A DNA stretch of 43,901 nucleotides from JADKIH01 sp031367345 (GTDB lineage: Bacteria > Bacteroidota > Bacteroidia > AKYH767-A > 2013-40CM-41-45), in NCBI GenBank assembly GCA_031367345.1, contig JANLPR010000010.1:1-43901 (forward strand), given 5' to 3'. The notes under the pieces were generated by a model. That model was given only the letters and a program-made list of their open reading frames with translations. It was not told the DNA's origin and did not search any database. The stretch's first letter is position 1, and each line of letters begins with the position of its first letter. A program made the position numbers and the translations under genes. Positions 40,901 through 43,901 of the stretch are shown here, piece after piece.

Positions 40901-40955
40901 AGAATTTCGCTTGGGAGTTGTAAGAGTGTGAGTGAGGAGTTTGAGTGTGATTTTT

Positions 40956-41177
40956 GAATTATGAAGCATGAAAAAATTAAAACATCGCAGTCAATTAATA
41001 GCTAACAATTTTTCCCGCTGAGCGAAATGTTGAGCCGGAGCAAACTATTTTTTCAGTGACAAAACAAATTCTTCCGGCGGCATTTCGCTCTTGAGTAACA
41101 TCAGTCTGAAGTAGGAAGTAAGAGTATGGTAATTGAATATGAAGTATTGAAAAATCAAATAAAGCAGTCAATTAATA
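40956..41177. repeat. Imperfect direct repeat pair
   Basis: Two ~44-bp copies (40956-41000 and 41135-41177) share a GAA-T-ATGAAG-AT-GAAAAA pattern and end in an identical GCAGTCAATTAATA. Confidence 0.6.
41014..41095. repeat. GC-rich hairpin with shared AGCGAAATG core
   Basis: Arms 41014-41040 and 41071-41095: GAGCGAAATG pairs with CATTTCGCTC, and GCCGGAG with CTTCCGGC (imperfect). The intervening loop is about 30 bp. Confidence 0.6.
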
Positions 41178-41614
41178 TTCCCCATTCTACATTAATCATT
41201 ATTAATTTTTCATTACTCCTGTGTGCGGCTGAATGATCTCTCGCACGGCCCGTCACACAACATTCTGTCGAGCGGGAGCCAATTAGAGATTGTTCATTAA
41301 TCATTTTTCATTCTTCATTTATCATTATTAATTCTAATACTGCCAAGAGCGGAATTCCGTTCGGCGAATGATGGCTTGCATTTTACTTCTCACTTCCGCC
41401 TCTCTAAAAATTCCGCTCAGCGTGGTGAAGAATGAAGTATGAAACAACTATACAATGTAGAAGAATTCAAGTTCACACTAACACTGACAATCTTGTAATT
41501 TGCGCTCGGCTGAATGTTGTGTGATCGGCTGTGCGCAAGATCATTCAGCCGCACACAGAAGAGGAATTAATAATTTATAATGATTAATGAAGAATGATTA
41601 TTTATTAATTGACT
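41166..41614. repeat. Long imperfect inverted repeat (arms ~108 bp, spacer ~230 bp)
   Basis: Left arm 41166-41273 and right arm 41504-41614. The inner 54 bp (41220-41273 versus 41504-41557) match at 47 positions, including the first 20 without a mismatch. The outer AT-rich parts (AGTCAATTAAT at both ends) match with small gaps. Inside the spacer, GAGCGGAATT (41347-41356) and AATTCCGCTC (41409-41418) form a further perfect inverted repeat. No ORF lies inside. It resembles a MITE or palindromic repeat, but I see no target-site duplication. Confidence 0.75.
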
Positions 41615-41640
41615 ACTATGTTTATCGTTATTCTTTTATA

Positions 41641-41689
41641 AAATTTCGAATCATAAAAATCCTTAAATCAAATAAATCCCGGTTCAGAC
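41641..41689 (+). repeat. Dispersed ~45-bp repeat, copy 2
   Basis: CGAATCATAAAAATCC, then a Leu/Ile-codon-like AT-rich middle, ending ATCCCGGTTCAGAC. It is in opposite orientation to copy 1 and 55 bp before copy 3. Confidence 0.75.
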
Positions 41690-41701
41690 TTTGTTTAATT
41701 A

Positions 41702-41744
41702 CGAATCATAAAAATCCTCAAATCAGCTAAATCCCGGTGCTGAC
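41702..41744 (+). repeat. Dispersed ~45-bp repeat, copy 3
   Basis: Same as copy 2 from CGAATCATAAAAATCC to ATCCCGGT-C-GAC with few differences; a tandem partner of copy 2. Confidence 0.75.
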
Positions 41745-41853
41745 ATTTTTCCTGCTGCGTCGGTTCCAATAGCTCTCAGAACCGCCGAAGGGTTTAATTT
41801 TTTAATTGTATATTGGTGAATCAATTCTTGAACTGAGGCAAATTTATCAAATC

Positions 41854-43413
41854 ATGAAACATGTATTCCTATTAATAGCATTAATATTTTCAATAAAAAA
41901 TACCTGTTTCGCACAAGCGCCAATTATTATTTGGGAACACACTTATGGAGGGAGCTTAGACGATGAAGGAAACAATTTAATCATAGAACCAAATGGAAAT
42001 ATATTGGTTTTAGGGACAACAGAGTCTAGAGACTCGGATGTCACCTCTCCTATTGGTCTTCACGACTGTTGGCAACTTAGATTAGATCAAAATGGAAATA
42101 AATTGTTTGACAAAAATTTTGGAGGAATTAGCTTTGATGGTGGCGTTTCAGAAATAAAAACAACGAACTCTGGTTATATTTTCGCCGGCGAATCTTATTC
42201 ACCAACTATCCCCGGTTATTCTGGCGGTTTTTCTAACGATTCATACATTGTTAAACTTGATTCACTGTTAAATTTAGAATTTCAATATTGTTATGGGAGT
42301 TTAGGTGAAGAAAGTGCATTAAAAATTGTTGAAACATTAGATAGTGGCTTTGTTTTTGTTAGCGCTGTATCTTCTACCTCCTTTACAAGTTCTGGTTCTG
42401 TTCATGGTTTTCATGGCAGGTCTGATTGGTGGCTATGCAAAATTGATCGAAATGGTATTTTATTATGGAGCTTAGCCATTGGAGGAACTGGTTGGGATGA
42501 TGCGGAATCTGTTGTGGCATTATCTGATGGAAATTTTTTGGTCACTGGCGCAAACGGATCCTTCGACGGCGATGTAACCTGCACCGATTTTAACAAAACT
42601 TGTCGTGTCGTAAAAGTTAGTTCTTTTGGGGCTATTCTTTGGGATCGTTGTTATGGTGGTACTACGGGAAGCGAAATGGGCTATGATCTGGTTGAAGATG
42701 GCAATTCAGGGTTTGTAGTGGCCGCATCAACTTCATCGGACGATGGGGATATAATAGATCATATCGGGGACGATGACATTTGGGTATTTAAGGCAGATAG
42801 TTCCGGAAATATTATTTGGTCGCATTGCTATGGTGGAATCAGTTATGATCGACCTAAATCGATTTCTAAAACATCGGATGGCGGATATTTAGTTTGTGGT
42901 CGTTCAACAAGTAATCCTCTTCGCATATCGTTACCCTACGATATTATTGTAGTAAAAATTGATTCCATGGGAAATCAACAGTGGATAAAATACCTATCAG
43001 GAACAGATTGGGATGAAGGGCATTATGCAATTGAAAGTTCACCGGGAGAATACATCGTTACCGGCTATACTCAGTCACGCGATGGAGATATTTCTCACTA
43101 TCTTGGAGGAAAGGATTTGTGGGTAATAAAACTAGCAGAGCCAGTCGGAGTTTTGGAACAGTCTAACGAGATTAATACGTTGAGTGGAAACATTTTTCAA
43201 AACACAATGAGTGCAACATTTATCACAAATGAGTCAAGTGCCTACACCGTATCGTTGTATGATTTAACAGGTAGATTAATCTATAATTCATTACAAAAAA
43301 GTGTAATAGGCAAAAATCAAATAGAAGCCATGTTGCAAATATCACCTGGAATGTATTTAATAAAAGTTGAAACGAAAAGCAGAATACTTTCAAAATTAGT
43401 AATAGCGCATTAA
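41854..43413 (+). CDS. Secreted beta-propeller-like repeat protein with T9SS type A sorting domain
   Basis: A 519-residue exported protein; the start at 41854 gives a good signal peptide (KHVFLLIALIFSIKNTCFAQ). The body (about 20-430) is six to seven repeats of ~55-60 residues with the pattern W-x3-[YF]-G-G-x-x-x-D ... D-G-x-[FY]-x-V-x-G-x-[ST] ... D-x-W-x-x-K-x-D-x-x-G-N, which is likely a beta-propeller. The C-terminal ~80 residues are a type A sorting domain (VSLYDLTGRLIYN, ISPGMYLIKVETKSRILSKLVIAH). No catalytic residues are recognised. The next gene is a paralogue in the same orientation. Its upstream flank is the repeat island, so acquisition or amplification is possible. Confidence 0.85.
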   Translation: MKHVFLLIALIFSIKNTCFAQAPIIIWEHTYGGSLDDEGNNLIIEPNGNILVLGTTESRDSDVTSPIGLHDCWQLRLDQNGNKLFDKNFGGISFDGGVSEIKTTNSGYIFAGESYSPTIPGYSGGFSNDSYIVKLDSLLNLEFQYCYGSLGEESALKIVETLDSGFVFVSAVSSTSFTSSGSVHGFHGRSDWWLCKIDRNGILLWSLAIGGTGWDDAESVVALSDGNFLVTGANGSFDGDVTCTDFNKTCRVVKVSSFGAILWDRCYGGTTGSEMGYDLVEDGNSGFVVAASTSSDDGDIIDHIGDDDIWVFKADSSGNIIWSHCYGGISYDRPKSISKTSDGGYLVCGRSTSNPLRISLPYDIIVVKIDSMGNQQWIKYLSGTDWDEGHYAIESSPGEYIVTGYTQSRDGDISHYLGGKDLWVIKLAEPVGVLEQSNEINTLSGNIFQNTMSATFITNESSAYTVSLYDLTGRLIYNSLQKSVIGKNQIEAMLQISPGMYLIKVETKSRILSKLVIAH

Positions 43414-43472
43414 AGATTTCGAATTTTATTTTCCGCATCAAACTGTAAGTTAAATTTATCAAACAATAAATT

Positions 43473-43901
43473 ATGAGAAATATAGGTTTGTTATTTTATT
43501 TCATAGGTTTCTTTCTATCTGAATCGCACTCGCAAACAATTCAATGGCAAAAGACATTTGGAGGTTCTAGAAATGAAGTCGGTAATGATATTTTGGGTTT
43601 AAGTAACGGGAACTTAATAATTTTTGGAAGTGCGGGTTCTTCAAATGGTGATGTAATTGGGAATCATTTTTCGCCAGATCTAGATGCATGGTTACTTGAA
43701 TTGGATACAAATCAATATATTATTTCACAGAAGTGCTTTGGAGGGATAAGTGGGGAGGAAGCCCGATCCGGATTGCAATTAACAACCGGAAAAATATTTA
43801 TGGGAACTGCAGATTTTAATGATGGTGATGTTTCCGGTGTTCATAACAGTCAAGACATCTGGGTGGTCCGGACCGATAATTTAAATCACATCTTATGGCA
43901 G
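43473..43901 (+). CDS. Paralogous beta-propeller-like secreted protein (3' truncated by window)
   Basis: Open from ATG 43473 to the window end (143 codons, no stop). The signal peptide is MRNIGLLFYFIGFFLSESHS. Repeats then match the preceding gene: QWQKTFGGSRNEVGNDIL, FGGISGEEARSGLQL, DGDVSGVHNSQDIWVVRTD. The two genes also share AAATTTATCAAA just upstream of their start codons (41840-41851 and 43452-43463), supporting a duplication. The rest, presumably including a sorting domain, lies beyond the window. Confidence 0.85.
   Translation, partial: MRNIGLLFYFIGFFLSESHSQTIQWQKTFGGSRNEVGNDILGLSNGNLIIFGSAGSSNGDVIGNHFSPDLDAWLLELDTNQYIISQKCFGGISGEEARSGLQLTTGKIFMGTADFNDGDVSGVHNSQDIWVVRTDNLNHILWQ

Larger units (their letters stand above)
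40814..41853. other. Non-coding island of nested inverted and direct repeats
   Basis: About 1 kb without any credible ORF between the phospholipase-like gene and the first beta-propeller-like gene. It contains three copies of a ~45-bp repeat (two orientations), long inverted-repeat arms, two shorter hairpins and a direct repeat, listed separately. Confidence 0.85.

Noticed and set aside
40852..41744. CRISPR array or attachment site
   Set aside because: Repeats differ in length and orientation, there are no regular unique spacers, no cas genes, and no integrase or tRNA nearby.

Overview
The window looks like a chromosomal segment of a Bacteroidota bacterium. Base composition is AT-rich. Several exported proteins end in type IX secretion sorting domains (type A at 2254-4125 and 41854-43413; type B on the giant protein at 10872-18575). 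Many genes are preceded by the Bacteroidota promoter pattern TTTG/TTG, 17-22 nt, TAnnTTTG, mostly without a Shine-Dalgarno sequence. The menaquinone gene is of the futalosine route. I see no phage, transposase, plasmid, CRISPR, rRNA or tRNA gene.

Layout. 1-991: 3' part of mqnE. 988-7666 (minus): apparent operon of a doubled D-Ala-D-Ala ligase, a membrane-anchored three-PASTA protein, a T9SS cargo protein and an RluD-type pseudouridine synthase whose N-terminus carries a 12-copy pentapeptide repeat. 7758-9878 (minus): secreted prolyl oligopeptidase. 9879-10600: a large gap holding a plus-strand terminator with no ORF before it, a candidate structured RNA, and the promoter of a 62-residue ORF. 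10872-18575 (minus): a 2567-residue PKD/Ig-like adhesin-type protein. 19117-23056 (plus): asnB, terC, a tandem universal stress protein, aroK. 23069-25516 (minus): rlmD, NlpC/P60 peptidase and PyrR-like phosphoribosyltransferase. 25693-26925: ornithine aminotransferase. 26938-29718 (minus): four genes joined by ATGA overlaps that appear to form an undescribed membrane signalling module. 29870-33095 (plus): AsmA-like/GT51 glycosyltransferase and fatty-acid desaturase. 33118-36613: a hypothetical gene, MiaE-type hydroxylase, thioesterase and a CapD/WbpM-type dehydratase. 36757-39814 (plus): glycosyltransferase, gcvT, comB. 39860-40777 (minus): zinc phospholipase/nuclease-like protein. 40814-41853: about 1 kb of nested palindromic repeats. 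41854-43901: two paralogous repeat proteins, the second cut by the window end.

Envelope construction is the common theme: peptidoglycan precursor synthesis (doubled Ddl, PASTA), polymerisation (GT51), remodelling (NlpC/P60), surface polysaccharide (CapD-like plus glycosyltransferase), lipid desaturation and T9SS cargo. The best candidate for something new is the 26938-29718 cluster. One protein has a histidine-kinase ATPase domain but no phospho-acceptor box. Its neighbour has an H-box-like helix in which Arg replaces the His. Together they look like a split pseudo-histidine-kinase. Other points of interest are the doubled Ddl with complementary active-site deviations, the AAABB block duplication in the giant protein, the orphan terminator/ncRNA, and the nested palindromic island.
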